Of a stretch of DNA of 46,160 bases, positions 22,316-34,004 are shown piece after piece (positions within the stretch are counted from its first letter, which is position 1; every line of letters begins with the position of its first letter). Source of the stretch: Pleurotus djamor (taxonomy: Eukaryota > Basidiomycota > Agaricomycetes > Agaricales > Pleurotaceae); assembly GCA_029747585.1 (NCBI GenBank), contig JAPEVF010000355.1, positions 1 through 46,160 on the forward strand, written 5' to 3'. The position numbers and the translations under genes are program-made. The notes under the pieces were generated by a model that saw nothing but the letters and a program-made list of their open reading frames with translations, had not been told where the DNA came from and made no database searches.

Positions 22316-24560
22316 TAACTAGTCAAAGAATGAGTCAGTCGCTGTGCGAGAGTCCGCATGTGCTGCATTGATGGGTGCCGTGATCATTGGTGATAAACTT
22401 TCCTCGCCCAATCGTCCCAAGTTGAGGTAGCACTACGGCGCTGGTCCAGTGGAATGTACGCGCAGGATAGCAAGTAACCCAGTGAAAGCATGATTGTACG
22501 ACTGAACCAAGTCCCCGTCCAGGAGTTCCAAATTGTGGCACCTGTTTGCGCGTATTACTTTCGGGAGTTGGTCAAACCACCCTCGTCCTGCTCTCATCCA
22601 TCATCGACATCCTCGAGTTTCGACTTTTAGATTCGACGGCTAGCCCATCTTAGGACTTGATTCGGTCTTCACGGTAGGCCTGAGCCGCCAACACTGGACT
22701 GGAGCAACATTTTCCAAAGGAACCTCCGGATCGACCTACCCCCGTTTCTGTTTACCATCGTGACTTGCCGATCGCTGGATCGCAGGATTAAAAACACGCA
22801 GGGGGTTGGCAATCTGTGTCTATAAGACTGGTTGGATCGCATCCTCTTGCGCATTTGCAAAGTATGCGACACCTATTCCGCTCGATATCTTACAAGTAAT
22901 TCCAAGAACGCGAGCACGTCGTCACTAAGTACTGCATCCAGGCATCCAGAAGAGAATACATAGGTGCGTGGATCCGCCTTTGGATCGGGGGGGGGGGCAA
23001 ATAGATAGATATATTTCTCAGTTTTCCCTGTCAGATACGATGCAAACCCCAGAACCAGGCTGCAGCAGTGCTTAGTACTCTACCTTAAGTTCTGAGTTAG
23101 CTCAAAGCGACAAGGACTCTGCTCTTCTCGACGGTAGGCTCGGAGCCGGTGTTGATAGACCCCGATAAACTTCTGCCCCATGATGCCCACCTCTCAGCGA
23201 CGATCCTTCTACATGCGGTTGCTTTTCCCCGGACGAACCAGCGCCATCGCTCATTCCTCACTTGCGAAGCGGCTGGAACCTACAAGTGTGGACTCAGCAT
23301 CGGTGTGCGCTGCCTCCGCGTGTCCAAATCGTTCTTCCATTGCCACTACCAAAGGCGTGACTACCCATGGCCTGGTTGGGACGATTCAGGCTCTGAACCT
23401 CTTTTGCTGGCATTTTTGCCACTGCTCGTAGCAGGAGAGTGGCGGACAGGGTCTGTCATACACCACCAAGTGGGTCCGTGGGCCTTTGCTGCCACGATTT
23501 ACGACATAGCTGATTGCTTTTTGAGTAGGTTTGTTCTTTGGAGGAGGCGAAACGGTACCGAGGTGGCGTTACCGTGGAAAGTGTCGGCTCCAATCCATTC
23601 AATCAGAACGAGAGGGGGGCTACAACCACTCTGCGGTTGCGACTGTGCAGATGGCGAAGCGTCGCGTTGAATCCTGCTCGATTCTCAACGTCAACTTGGG
23701 TCCCGCGGTGATACTTGGTGATGCCTATATCGGAACCTCTTTTCTGGGCATGTCAACGAACAATCTCTGATTGCCCTGGATCCAGGATTGGCGTATCCCC
23801 GTTTCCACGGAGTGGCTGCTTTTCCGGTGGTCTTTCCGCCTATCTGTTACTCTATACTCTACATCGCGGGTGTATGTAGGCATCTGAAGCTTCAAGACCC
23901 GGGACGTCTGTGATGTGACATGGCTTTTGGCGCATCTCTCGAAGAATAGCCTCCATCCGACTGCTACTCCCGTTTGGCCGGTAAGTAAGTGGCACACCTC
24001 ATCCGTTCATGATTTCCCTGACTTCAAGTGATTCCGCTCATGTACGTACGTACTTATGTGGGCAGGCACGAATTGGGCAAGCCTCATGGCCCCCCTTTGG
24101 GGATGGTCTTTCCCTTGTTTTCTCTCAAGTTTTTAACGCCGTTGCGCGGCATGATACGATCATGTCTGGAGAATCGCAGGCGAATTTTGCATACCTTCTA
24201 CGATTTTCACGAGCTGAATGTAAATCGTACCATTTCAATGAAGCCGTTTCGTGAAGCTTGTTGAGTCTCGCTCTATGCAAAGACTAAATCTATGTACGGA
24301 ATCTATGTACGGTACCTTCTTGTGGGCGTAAGGGTGCGCTAGAAGGCTACCATCTCAGTCTAAATAACTGGTTTTCTATTGGAAGCTGCAGTAACGTAGC
24401 CAAGACGAATTTAAGGGCGAGGGTCACAAGGTCACGCCGCAAAGCCCAAAAAGGGAAAGAGGTACAGTCGCACCATTTCACACTTCGCTCTGCTAGCCTT
24501 CAAGGGCTTCTCTCTTGACTTTGCTCCACCACCATCTCTCGCTCGTCGCTGTCCGTCTCG
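22316..24560. other. Gene-poor stretch of about 2.2 kb
   Basis: This holds the 5' flank of carboxypeptidase 1, a G run (about 22988-22997) and a TACG simple repeat near 24042. Between about 23150 and 24000 there are several moderately long open frames on the plus strand (for example 23149-23670) without motifs, codon-level conservation or splice structure I can support. It may contain gene debris. I see no recognisable domain. Confidence 0.4.
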
Positions 24561-24603
24561 TCGTGCAGACACCCTACTCATCGCGTCATACTCGTTGCCG
24601 ACG

Positions 24604-26328
24604 ATGACAGCGACACTCACCTCGACTCCCACCGCGATTTTTGCAACATCTTCAAGTAGCTCATCGTCGTCTCGCATCGTTCGCTTTGAGAGCGAATGTG
24701 TACTCATACCAGAGACGCAACGCACGCCGAAGAAACACATCGTTGCTACCAAAACGTACTCTGTTCCATTATGGAAGCGCAGAAACAGTGGAGGCGGATT
24801 CGAGTCGGGCGACGACTTCAGCTCTTCAATGGGCTTGTCGTCTTCGCCTGAGGACACCCATATTGTCTTGAAACTTCCTCTGCCAAGGTTTGTTGGTGAT
24901 TTTAGGGCGCATATATCTGGTTATTGACAAGAGAACACGTTCAGTTTCAACATACATTCTAGGCGCAGGTCACCAACTCGGTCTCCGACGATAAAACCTC
25001 TTTTGCCTTGCATACGGCATACAGCGTCGGGTCATTTCCTAGTGTCACCCTCGTCCCCGATACGAAATCGTAGACCGAGAACGCCTACGCGAAGCCCGTC
25101 TCTTCCATTACCAACAACCGACAGGAAACTTCTCCCCGGACCTACCTCACCAACAACGATACCTCTCCGAGCATGTTGTCCCGATTGCTTCCATATCACC
25201 GAAGAATGTATGAAGGAGGGCGAAGACTGGAAGGAAAAGTTTACGAGGGGAGCAAGAAGACGGCGTAGCTCGAGCTTGGATTCCCATGACATGCCCATCC
25301 GACCACCGTCACCTACAGCGAATTGCGCTGGCCGTATTTTAAGCGGACTGGACTTGCCCTCCAGTGGTTTCTCCGCTGTCACCTGTCCGTCCAAAGCCTC
25401 CGCGGCCGTGATCACCTCGAAATTCGCAGGCGCAGGGCCGTGTCGCATTGCGGTTGATGAAGTCGATAGGAAACGACGATCAGACCCGCCCACCGGGTGT
25501 TTTCCTCCTACTCGCACTCGCGAAGCTTCGTATTCGTCAATTGACTCAGAGTCGTCTGTTGCGAGTTCAACTGGCGATCTCTACTCACCTAGCGAGAAGC
25601 CAAGAGCGTCCCCTATCGCTGAGATCGATGAAGATGAGGACCAGTTATTCCCGTTGCCCTCTCCTCGACGCTCTCCCAATGCCTCGCCCGTACCTGGCTC
25701 CCATCGCTCCGGATCTCGCTCCCCAAGTATTCGGTCGACAAACAGCGCACCTCCATCCCCAGCAAACAGCATACCCCCTTCGCCGAACGGCTCTACTTCT
25801 TGTCTGAATAGATCCGGATGTTCCTCCCGTGACAGCCTACCCAGCATTTCTTCGGTTTCTGACGAAGGCACTGGACCCAGGAGGAAATGCAAGCGAAAGA
25901 GTAGCAAGTGCGAGAAGGGCTTTCTTTCGCCGCCGGATTCTTCGAGGGCCCGTGGTGATTTGGGAAGTCGAGTTGGAGAGGAAGAGGAAGTCCCCATCCT
26001 TGCTGCCCCGACACCTCGCCGGCCACGCCCAATCCCAGACGCAGATGATTTATCCACACCCATAGCTTCAGCGACGGTATTCCCTTCCTCTGCCCCGTCT
26101 CCGACGTCACCCCTTCGATCCCGATCCCCTTCGACCAAAATGCGAGATTATGATGGAACACCTACCAGGACTGCGCGTAGTATATCCTCCAGCAGCTCCA
26201 AGCGCTCCAGAAGTGCGAGTGCGCAAGATGGCAAGCGTCGTAGGCCCTCCTTCTCGATACCGAGCCCAGCACATATCTTCTCCGATATGTTGAAGGGGGT
26301 CAGTTCGATGGGGGGTGTTACGCACTAA
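24604..26328 (+). CDS. Ser/Pro-rich conserved basidiomycete protein with CCPDC motif
   Basis: Exon 1 (24604-24887) begins MTATLTSTPTAIFATSSSS and has a folded-looking segment RIVRFESECVLIPETQRTPK followed by KTYSVPLWKRRN. Intron 24888-24962 (GTTTGT...TTCTAG) restores the frame as PRRRSPTRSPTIKPLLP. The long second exon contains a conserved island, LRACCPDCFHITEECMKEG with EDWKEKFTRGARRRR, and then about 300 residues of low-complexity Ser/Pro/Arg sequence with many SP and RSRS-like steps. It ends FSIPSPAHIFSDMLKGVSS and a stop at 26328, giving roughly 550 residues. The many (S/T)P sites suggest a phosphorylated, mostly disordered regulator; this is an inference. The true ATG is at 24604, not the in-frame TTG nine bases earlier. 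Confidence 0.75.
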
Positions 26329-27586
26329 TGTCAGGAAGAAATAGGATGTGGGGTTGATGAAAGTGATGAGTCGTTTTAAGGGGACCCACCTGCGTGTCCG
26401 GGAAGAACGCGCGTATCATACCATCATCGGCAGCCACATTGCCCTCATCCCCCACCTCCACCTACCTCCTGAACCACCATCGCGGGCCTCATACCAACCT
26501 CCCATTGCTTGGGGGTTTTTTTTCCCGTGCCGTTGGCGATCCAGCTTTGTTTTATAGCGGAAACATTGTATTTTATCCGACTCGACACGTTTTACTCATC
26601 CCGTCGGAGCCGCTCCTGGGGCAGCCATCTGACTCATCCCATCGTGTCACCATTTACCCTGTCAACAACCAATCGGTCGATAAGACCAACCCATCCCATT
26701 ACTACTACTACCCATTCACGACGCTTAATGATCTTTCACGACAACATGTCCTTCGGTTTTTCCTCGACGACGTTGAAAACCAAAGCCCAAGGCGCTACTT
26801 ACCCTTCGCTGACGCCCTGCTCATCATCGAGTACGGTCAACCTGCTAGCTCTTCTCTCTACCACCGCCCACCCATCCACATTTCCTCCTCTTGATACCCA
26901 TGTCTATAATCGTGTACATGTGTATATGGTCACCCCATGCTAGTTATGGTTGTCGCTCCTTCCAGTCCTGCGTTTTCTTTTCCTTTGCTCTCTCCCCGGA
27001 AGTTTTATTGGTATTATTTGTATTGTATCACAACCAATGGTTAATTTTCGGTTTTCCACCGTGTTTTGTTCTTGTGTTTCCTTTTGCCGCCGCTCGAGCG
27101 TGGAAGTGGATTGATGCAAGCTTCAACGCTCAATCACCGCTCAATGTCAACGTTCAAACGTTCACGCTCAGCCCTTTGACAAGGAGAGCTGGCAATGCAA
27201 AGTCTGTGCTCCACGTTACTTCAAGGAGACCTCCGACTAACCTCTGATATTTCTCTGTAGATTGACATTGCTTGCCATTGTAACTCTGACCTCAGATGTT
27301 GGCCTCATCGGAACAGCCTCCAACGATTACTCTTCATCTCCCACGTCCGCAACATGACCATTCCTCTTCCATATGAGTTCATCCTTACTGCCATCAAACA
27401 CACCAATTAAAATCTAGCAATACCATTCCAAGCAGGAGGACATTCGAAAACGTTGTGGAGCTTCGATCCACTGCATAGGTAAGTGGTCCTTGGCTTTCTA
27501 TAGAGTAGTCGCAGCGCTCACGGGCTCGTCTTTGGAGGACACAGCGGCAAACACCTGGAGAAGCCACGGCCCAAAGATTTTCGAGT
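26329..27586. other. Probable 3'-UTR and intergenic region
   Basis: Pyrimidine-rich sequence follows the Ser/Pro-rich gene. Two overlapping plus-strand frames (26394-26894 and 26509-26943) are open, but their residues (His/Ser/Pro/Tyr runs) reflect base composition. I treat them as non-coding. Confidence 0.4.
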
Positions 27587-28539
27587 CTAGTAGGCAGCGT
27601 ATCTACAACGACTGGCCGTGCTATCGCCAAAGAATGTTCGGGGCACCAATAGATCAAGATGCCTCTGAAATGTAAGCAAACCGTCCCGATGTTCTTTCCA
27701 ACTTTCAGAGGACCATTTAGCCTGACGAGCTTCCCTACGCGCCTGTAGCTCTTCAGAGCTTCTCGCAGAGGTGGAACGAAACCACGAAAGCGGCGCCCTA
27801 GTGACTTCTTCATACAGATAGAGCATTGGACGAACCCACTCTTGCCCCAATTGTTGGAACGACTCCACACCGTATTCATCATCGAAATAGTAACGAATGG
27901 CCAATTTGGTTCTCTGATGCTTGTCAATGTCGTAGCAGGTCTCCCAAGATGCCAAGTCGCGCTGTGTCAACCTCTTTCGCTTCGATCCCGGCTCGCAATG
28001 ATTCACCACCCAGATGAGGACATAGAGAAAGCCTTCAAGATCGTAACGATACCGATATTGAGGTATCTCAACGCGCTCGCACCTTTCCTCTACGAGAATA
28101 CAATCTGAAGCGGCGAAAGTGTTGTTTGGCGGGAAATTTAGGGGAACATCCGTCGAGCAGTCAATATCATTCACATAGTCAACGTGCTGTCCATGGTCCA
28201 AGTCGTTTAGAATGGCGAGGGGCTCAGATACTCTACACTCTGGAGCTAGGTCTGAAAGCTTGAGGGCTTTGACGACCTCACTCGGTTGATATCGTAAAAC
28301 CCCTTGCTTGTAGGCGAAGTAATGCCCTAAAGATCGCAGCGAGGGATAAGAGGGTCATTAAAGTGAATAAATAAAAATGGAGTGAGCTAACGCTTGAAGA
28401 GGTCAATGAAAGCATGCTTGAACTCCTCGACTGAGTCGACTTCCCAGACAGTCTTGTAAGACTGGGGTATGCGTATAAGTGACAGCAAGGATGTCGTCGC
28501 TGGAGCTTTGGACGAAAGTGAAAAGTTGCTGTTGACCAT
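27587..28539 (-). CDS. Truncated FunK1-like protein kinase (C-lobe, catalytic motif lost)
   Basis: Exon 1 (28539-28392, MVNSNFSLSSKAPATT...) and exon 2 (28326-27587) join over a 65-bp intron (GTTAGC...TTTAG) to give 295 residues. EVDSVEEFKHAFIDLF and RHYFAYKQGVL correspond to the helix before the catalytic loop of fungal FunK1-type kinases. Where HRDxSxxN is expected the sequence reads GVLRYQPSEVV, so the catalytic Asp is absent. The Mg-binding region survives as AILNDLDHGQHV, and the family hallmark RYRYDLEGFLYVLIWVV is clear. The N-lobe (glycine loop, ATP-binding Lys) is missing. It looks like a pseudokinase or a decaying fragment. FunK1 genes are strongly expanded in mushrooms. Confidence 0.6.
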
Positions 28540-28866
28540 GTCAACTTGAACTGGAGGGGGCGGGTAGTGAAAGACTCGTTGGTGGTGGTTAACTCAAAGG
28601 ACAAAGCTTGGGTCAGCCTAGTTGCGATAGGGGCGTAAACCCCCGAAGGCCAGGATCTTCGTCGTTTCGACAACTCCCCCTCTGCTCTCCGAAATGCTCG
28701 GCTTCACAGGATCAAGCTTCAAGTTTTGAACTCAGATAAATAGATTCATAGAGTTCAAATCTAAGGGTACAGGATAAAACAAGCTGATGAAGGTGCCACT
28801 CTGCCCTAGCACCATGTTCGCAAATAACATATTAACTTCTTCTACGCCGACCAATTTAGCAAAGTA

Positions 28867-29469
28867 CTAGAATTGAAGTGGTTGATAGGTCACTCTCGGT
28901 GGGAAAGATGCCTTGAGACGAGCCATTGAAACCTCTTCCCGAGTAAGCACACCTTGTTTCTGTGCTTCATTCAAGAGGGCCATGCACCAATCTTGACAAG
29001 GTGCACCGAATCTTTGCACAGGTATGCCCTTTGCGATGCGTTCTAACACTTTAAGCTGCTCCATGCTGAGCTCGGCCACCCGGATGGTAACCCTCTCGAA
29101 TTTATTTTTCTCCGTGAATTCCTCGATCCCACCGCAGGTCGTCGATGGATCTTCTTGAATGTCCTCGTGGTTGTGGAGGTGGTGTTCAGGATCTCGTGAG
29201 CTGCCGTAGAAGCTGCGGCTAGGGGAACGGTCGGTCCAGGAGAGACACCAGTGGTGTTCGCGTCCGTATTGTTTGGCACCGGCGTTGGGAACGGGAGGGA
29301 TTATGTAGAGGTTCAATTGAGTTAGACCTTCGTTCTCGAAAGCTGGTAGAGAGCAAGTCTGGACCGGAGATGTCATGAAGGACGGCCTGGGCGTGAAGAA
29401 CGGTGTAGGGGGGATCTCTGGACTAGGAGATCGAGCGAGACGTGGCGACAAAGACCTGAATGAGCACAT
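28867..29469 (-). CDS. Conserved hypothetical protein of the WxxQDWC family, second copy
   Basis: A single 200-residue exon. The first 40 residues are Ser/Pro-rich (SPRLARSPSPEIPPTPFF). Then comes LTQLNLYIIPPVPNAGAKQY and HHWCLSWTDRSPSRSFY. After an acidic linker the conserved block follows: RVTIRVAELSMEQLKVLERI, GAPCQDWCMALLNEAQKQGV and LTREEVSMARLKASFPP. The block aligns with the C-terminal 70 residues of the gene at 2964-3488 (QDWC and the following helix shared), but the N-termini differ. A minus-strand TATTTAA lies about 90 bp upstream. Function is unknown. Confidence 0.65.
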   Translation of the reverse strand: MCSFRSLSPRLARSPSPEIPPTPFFTPRPSFMTSPVQTCSLPAFENEGLTQLNLYIIPPVPNAGAKQYGREHHWCLSWTDRSPSRSFYGSSRDPEHHLHNHEDIQEDPSTTCGGIEEFTEKNKFERVTIRVAELSMEQLKVLERIAKGIPVQRFGAPCQDWCMALLNEAQKQGVLTREEVSMARLKASFPPRVTYQPLQF

Positions 29470-29479
29470 CGTTTGGTAC

Positions 29480-30165
29480 TTGAAGCGAAGACTTATTAGA
29501 TAGACTGTTGTGGAGGTTGGAGACGATAGAGTAGAGAGCCCCCGTCATGCTACTTAAATACCATGGGTTTCCCGTACGAGAGAGGCCCAAGAGTTGCTAT
29601 CCATGATAGTCAAAGCAACGTCGAAGCGGGTAAGTTTCCTCTCTGGGATTGTTCAAGAGAATGAGATACGGACGCATCGAGAAGATTGGGAGGATTCAAT
29701 GCGTCAGGCAAAGCCACCCATCCGACAAAGCGAGGTTCAAGGCGAGACATGTTTCCTAAAGAGGCGGGGAACGTGAGTTCCTAGGCTCAAGACAATGTCA
29801 GCACGGAGCCACTGTATGAGCTCAATTTCTCACCCTTGTGTCAAAGACCTTCGTTTACTCTCGGCGGCAAGGACTATCATAGTTTCATGGTTCTTATCCA
29901 CGGTGGGATCAGTCCAGTTTCTGAGTGTGTGTGTTGTTGTTGTAAAGGATACTGGTGGAGAGAGAAACCGAGAGCGAGCGAACCACTGAGAATCATAACC
30001 AAAGCACACTATAGGATAGCTCGAGGATGCATTGTGATGTCCTCGAGTCATTAACCGCAGGGAGAAGTCAGAAAACGACTGAAGAGAGCAACTCTGATTA
30101 ATGTTACAAGTCCTGGAATATTCAGCTAGGCGAAACGACAAACTAACAAATATGAGTAGAAGCGG
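29480..30165. other. Intergenic, nothing recognised
   Basis: This lies between two minus-strand genes. It has a short TGTGTGTTGTTGTTG run near 29925-29942. No supported coding sequence is seen. Confidence 0.4.
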
Positions 30166-30172
30166 ACTCAAT

Positions 30173-32106
30173 TCAAGACCTTTTCATCCCTTTCCCTTTG
30201 CCTTTCCCAACCTTCTTCGACGCAATGCGAATCGTCATCATATGCGTATGCGGCTCGTCATCATGGATATAATCAGTCTTATCAAGGAGGCGCCTCTTCT
30301 CCAGATAATCCCAAGCCGTAGCATCATCCCCCAGCGCCGTGTAGATAAGCGCGAGATGAAACAACACCCGCCTGTAAGCAGGGTGTCCTTGTTGTCCTTC
30401 TTTTTCAATCAGCTCAAGCAGACCCATCGTCGGTTTCAGGAGGAGATCGTCTGGAAGGGCGGGATTCGTGCACCATTTCATGATCGAGGAGACGTTTTCT
30501 TTGTCCTTGACGGCGTCCAACCTGGCGAGGTAGGACTGAGGTGATGAACAGGCTTTGCAGTCGCAGGTGATTCGGTAGCCCTGCATAAGGCCTTTGCGTT
30601 TCTCATATGGCGTGCTGTTTCCCATGTAGGTGGTCGTGATTTCTTCACCCTTTGCGATGGGTCGAAGGGCGTAGAGTTGCCGAGAAACGGATACGGGGTC
30701 CCATGTGCTCGTGGCGTTGTGGCTGCAACTATTCGGGATGATGTCAAAGATCAACGTGTACATGATATGAAGGAGAGTTGCTAACCTGTGGTTGACGCGC
30801 GACAGGTTGTTGAAGACAGAGGAGTAAGGGAACTCTATGAAAATCGTGAATTATTACGATGTGCAGAAACGTCGACAAGCAAGTGAGGACAAACCAGTTT
30901 CCCCTTTCGCGAAATGGATCAAAAAACCATTAGTCCTCACAATCCCCATCAACGGTGGACAGGGCGGAGAGACTTCGTCGGTATGGCAGTTGGAAAGCGC
31001 AAGGAACTGACTGCGATTCGGTTCGTCCATCCTTTCCACAGCTTGCTCAAGCATCCTCTCTATGTAGGCGAAAGACTCCTCCTTGGCTTTTACTAGGTAT
31101 GATTGGTACGACGGATCGTTAGGATCTTCAGGCCGAGGAACAGACGTTCGTCCAGTCACGCAACAGATGAGCAACGGGCGTTCGCTAGCGATCATATCTC
31201 CCAAAGCGTAGTCACGCGTAGCGACCATGCCCATACCGCGACCATTGATGTCCTTGATGACGAACCCGCCCATACTTGGCTCTCGGGGGAGTGGGTGCGG
31301 GTATCCCGGTACGTCGACCAAGAGGCGTTTATCGTCCATTGACTTGAAGATACACTCCGTTTGTCCATCGAGTCGTTCTCCAGGATATCCCGATTGGGGT
31401 TGAGAAGAAAAGACAACGATGGTATTGAAAGGTTTTCCGTCTTTATCGCATACAGATTTGGGAGCCGCTGAGGGATGATGGGAAAGAGTATTATATTTCC
31501 CAACCCCAAAATCTAGAGTACGTTGAAAGAGACTGGGTTGGCCCTCATCGAATGACAAGCTACGAAAACGCGCACCTCGCCCTGAGTTAAGGTCGGCTTC
31601 AAGCTGAGCATTGAACTTGTCAGTCATAGCTAAGAACCTGGGGTCGAAAGTAACGGTTTCTTCGTTGAGTCTCGCCCTTCTCCGCTCTTCTTCTTTTCCT
31701 TGAGCCGCTTCCGCCGCCGCACGAGCCAAAGTCATAGTCTTGAACTGAGCAAGCAGCTGTGATACTACAAAGCAACCCCTGCAGGTCAGAAGCTTCGTGA
31801 CAAGTTTGAGGAGAACTCGTACATTTATCCTTGGATTCTGCGGTAGAATGTAAATTTGCTCAAGGCTCAAGAGAACATGGCTACATGGCAAGACCTTACA
31901 TACCGTTGGCGGACTTGCTTGGTTGGGTTGATGTTGAAGCCTCTTTCTCTGAAATTTTGGCGAGGACAGCCTCGACTAGAGTACACCGATGAGAGGCGGT
32001 CTCGAAGATGGATAGTGAACTCACGGCAAGTCGTCACATCCTCAGCCGAATTGAGAGGATAGTACATCCCAGTCTCTTCGCCCATCGGTACCGGGACTCC
32101 AGGCAT
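30173..32106 (-). CDS. SET-domain protein, copy SET2 (variant NHSCSHN motif)
   Basis: The start MPGVPVPMGEETGMYYPLNS is at 32106. Exon 1 ends at 32025 (GTGAGT), and small exons give LEAVLAKISEKEASTSTQPS and ESKDK, then LSQLLAQFKTMTLARAAAEA (the counterpart of SKVLAQFRNLNV in SET1). A Glu/Arg-rich helix and a longer linker follow, then GGFVIKDINGRGMGMVATRD, YALGDMIASERPLLI, NCHTDE, IVRTNGFLIHF, SSVFNNLSRVNHSCSHN, ALRPIAKGEEITTTYM, a CDCKAC post-SET motif and the helical tail LLLKPTMGLLELIEKEGQQ, ending KGKGKGMKRS. In the cofactor motif NHSCxPN the Pro is replaced by His, which could lower or change activity. A basic Lys/Gly tail may favour nuclear location (inference). Confidence 0.85.
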
Positions 32107-32483
32107 GGTCGAGGCAGTGGCGATGGTGATGGTACGAAGATGAAAAGGTGCGAGGGCGTGGATATTTCAGCATCAGAAGAACAATGGGAGCAAGAGCAGG
32201 TCAGGTGGCTCCGTGGCTTCCTATCTTAGTCTAAGTTTATCCACCTCCATCAAGGTTAAGCTTTGTCGACGTTCTTCCTTTGTCTTCTTCAGGATCGGCA
32301 TCGCCCAGGCGTCGTTGGTTTGTTCCGAGTATCTCTTATCGCGCAAGCGCAAGCCCCCCTAAATCGAAACGCATGGTATTTGCACTTCAAACCTAAGAGA
32401 AGGGGAAGGAAGTAGTGTACAGGACCCATCTGAGGATGTGACCAATACACGGAGACGGAGCGGATTGGACGTGCGTCGCGGAC

Positions 32484-34004
32484 TCACAGGCGCAGCCCCT
32501 GCGCCTTGTCAGCCATCTTCGATTTCGAAGCGATACCCTTCAGAACCCTCGTCAACGACTCCTCTTGCAGCGAGTCATGTATCTTGTCCCATACTAGCCG
32601 CTTCTTCAAGTACATCAGACCCGTAGTTTCGGCACCAAGCGCGGTGTAGATGCATGCCAGGTGAAACAACACCTTAGGATACGCACCATGCGCTTGTTGA
32701 CCCTCATCTTCGATCAGCCTATGCATGTTCATGGCTGGCTTCAGAAGGAGATCGGCGGGTAACGCAGGGTTAGAGCACCATCTAACGATCGCAGGCAAGC
32801 TGTCTTTGACTGCGTTCAACCTGAGCAGGAAGCTCTTCGGGTCCCTACAGGCTTTGCAACGACATTGGAACTTGTAGTAGCTCAGAAGTTGGTCTCGCTC
32901 AGAAAATGGCGTGGAGAGAGGGATGTAATGAACTGTTATTGCTTCCCCAGGAGCGATAGGTCGGATCGCATAGAGTTGGCGGGAAAGGGAGACAGGATCC
33001 CACTTGTCGACAGCGTTCGGGCTGCAACTAAGAAGCGAGATAGCACAGGGTGAGACGGAGGGAATATGGGACTAGGAGGGGTGCTTGCCTGTGGTTGACG
33101 CGAGAGAGTTGGTCTTGGACACAACCGTACTGTTCTCCGGCTAGAATCCATCCAATGTCAGTTGAACGTCACAAAGGCCTACGGTTACGCAGGGCGTACC
33201 TGGGTCTTTCGACATGAAATGGATACCGAATGAATTCGTTTGAGCGATTCCCAGCAGTTTCGGACATTCCTCATCGACGTGACAATTATGCAACCCCAAA
33301 TAACGCGTACGACTGAAGGGGTTCATCCGTTTGAGAGCCAACTCCAGCGTATTTTCGAGCGCTGCTAGAGCAGCCATACGCGGATTTTTTTGGCCAGTGG
33401 TGTCAATAGGGAAGGCTCTTGGGAAGATAAGCAGAGGGCGCTCGCTTTCGATCATATCTCCATAGGCAAAGACGCGACCTGCGAACATCCCGCTACCCAT
33501 GCCGGGCACGTCTCTGATGGCGAATGAGAGTAAAGTAGGCTCACGCGGGATCGGTTTCGGATAGCCAGGGATATCCGTCAAGAGACTCTTGTGATGGAGC
33601 GATAAAAGGATGCAGGCAGTGTTGTTGTCCATCCATATGGTGGGATAATTGGGCGGTTGGAGCGTGACGAGGACCCCGTCTTCACCTGGTTTCAGTGTAG
33701 TCCCAGGAGGCATGGCTAAGAGGAGGGTCGCCTTCAGACACAATTCGCTGGTCAAGCGCGACAAGGAAAATATGCACGAACGTTTTATTGCTTGGTTTGC
33801 CTTGTTGCTGAGACTTTCCGCGAGTGCACGAAATGTGGGATCAGCATTATATCCCTCTTTGTTTTCAAGCTGACCCATCGAAAAGGTGTTCATGCTTTGG
33901 AAGAGTGCCATCACTGCGCATTGCGTAAATCCCAGAGAGAAATGTAGGTACATGGATGATCAAAACTCACTAGTGGGATCGAGTTTGGGGGTTGTACCGT
34001 CCAT
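32484..34004 (-). CDS. SET-domain protein, copy SET3
   Basis: The start is set at 34004 (MDGTTPKLDP), spliced over GTGAGT...GCGCAG to MMALFQSMNTFSMGQLEN. A further intron near 33706-33758 joins to PMPPGTTLKPGEDGVLVTLQ. SET elements are FAIRDVPGMGSGMFAGRV, FAYGDMIESERPLLIFP, LHNCHVDEECPKLLGI, QTNSFGIHF, DQLSRVNH joined across an intron to SCSPN, AIRPIAPGEAITVHYI (GEA instead of GEE) and a CRCKAC post-SET. The tail is LLLKPAMNMHRLIEDEGQQ and HLACIYTALGAE, ending DKAQGLRL. It lies immediately after SET2 in the same orientation and diverges from SET4. All binding motifs are present except the Glu-to-Ala change in GEExxxxY. Confidence 0.85.

Noticed and set aside
23149..23670. 173-codon plus-strand frame in the gene-poor stretch
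   Set aside because: No domain, signal peptide or splice context. A faint resemblance to the N-terminus of coiled-coil C (Ala/Cys/Pro-rich, then THGLVGTIQAL) is too weak to call a fourth copy.
25581..26138. Long minus-strand frame (185 codons) opposite the Ser/Pro-rich gene
   Set aside because: It is the antisense of a biased Ser/Pro/Arg coding region, a common artefact.
26394..26943. Two overlapping open frames downstream of the Ser/Pro-rich gene
   Set aside because: Composition is His/Ser/Pro/Tyr-rich from pyrimidine-rich DNA, the frames overlap and there is no domain. They fit a 3' UTR better.
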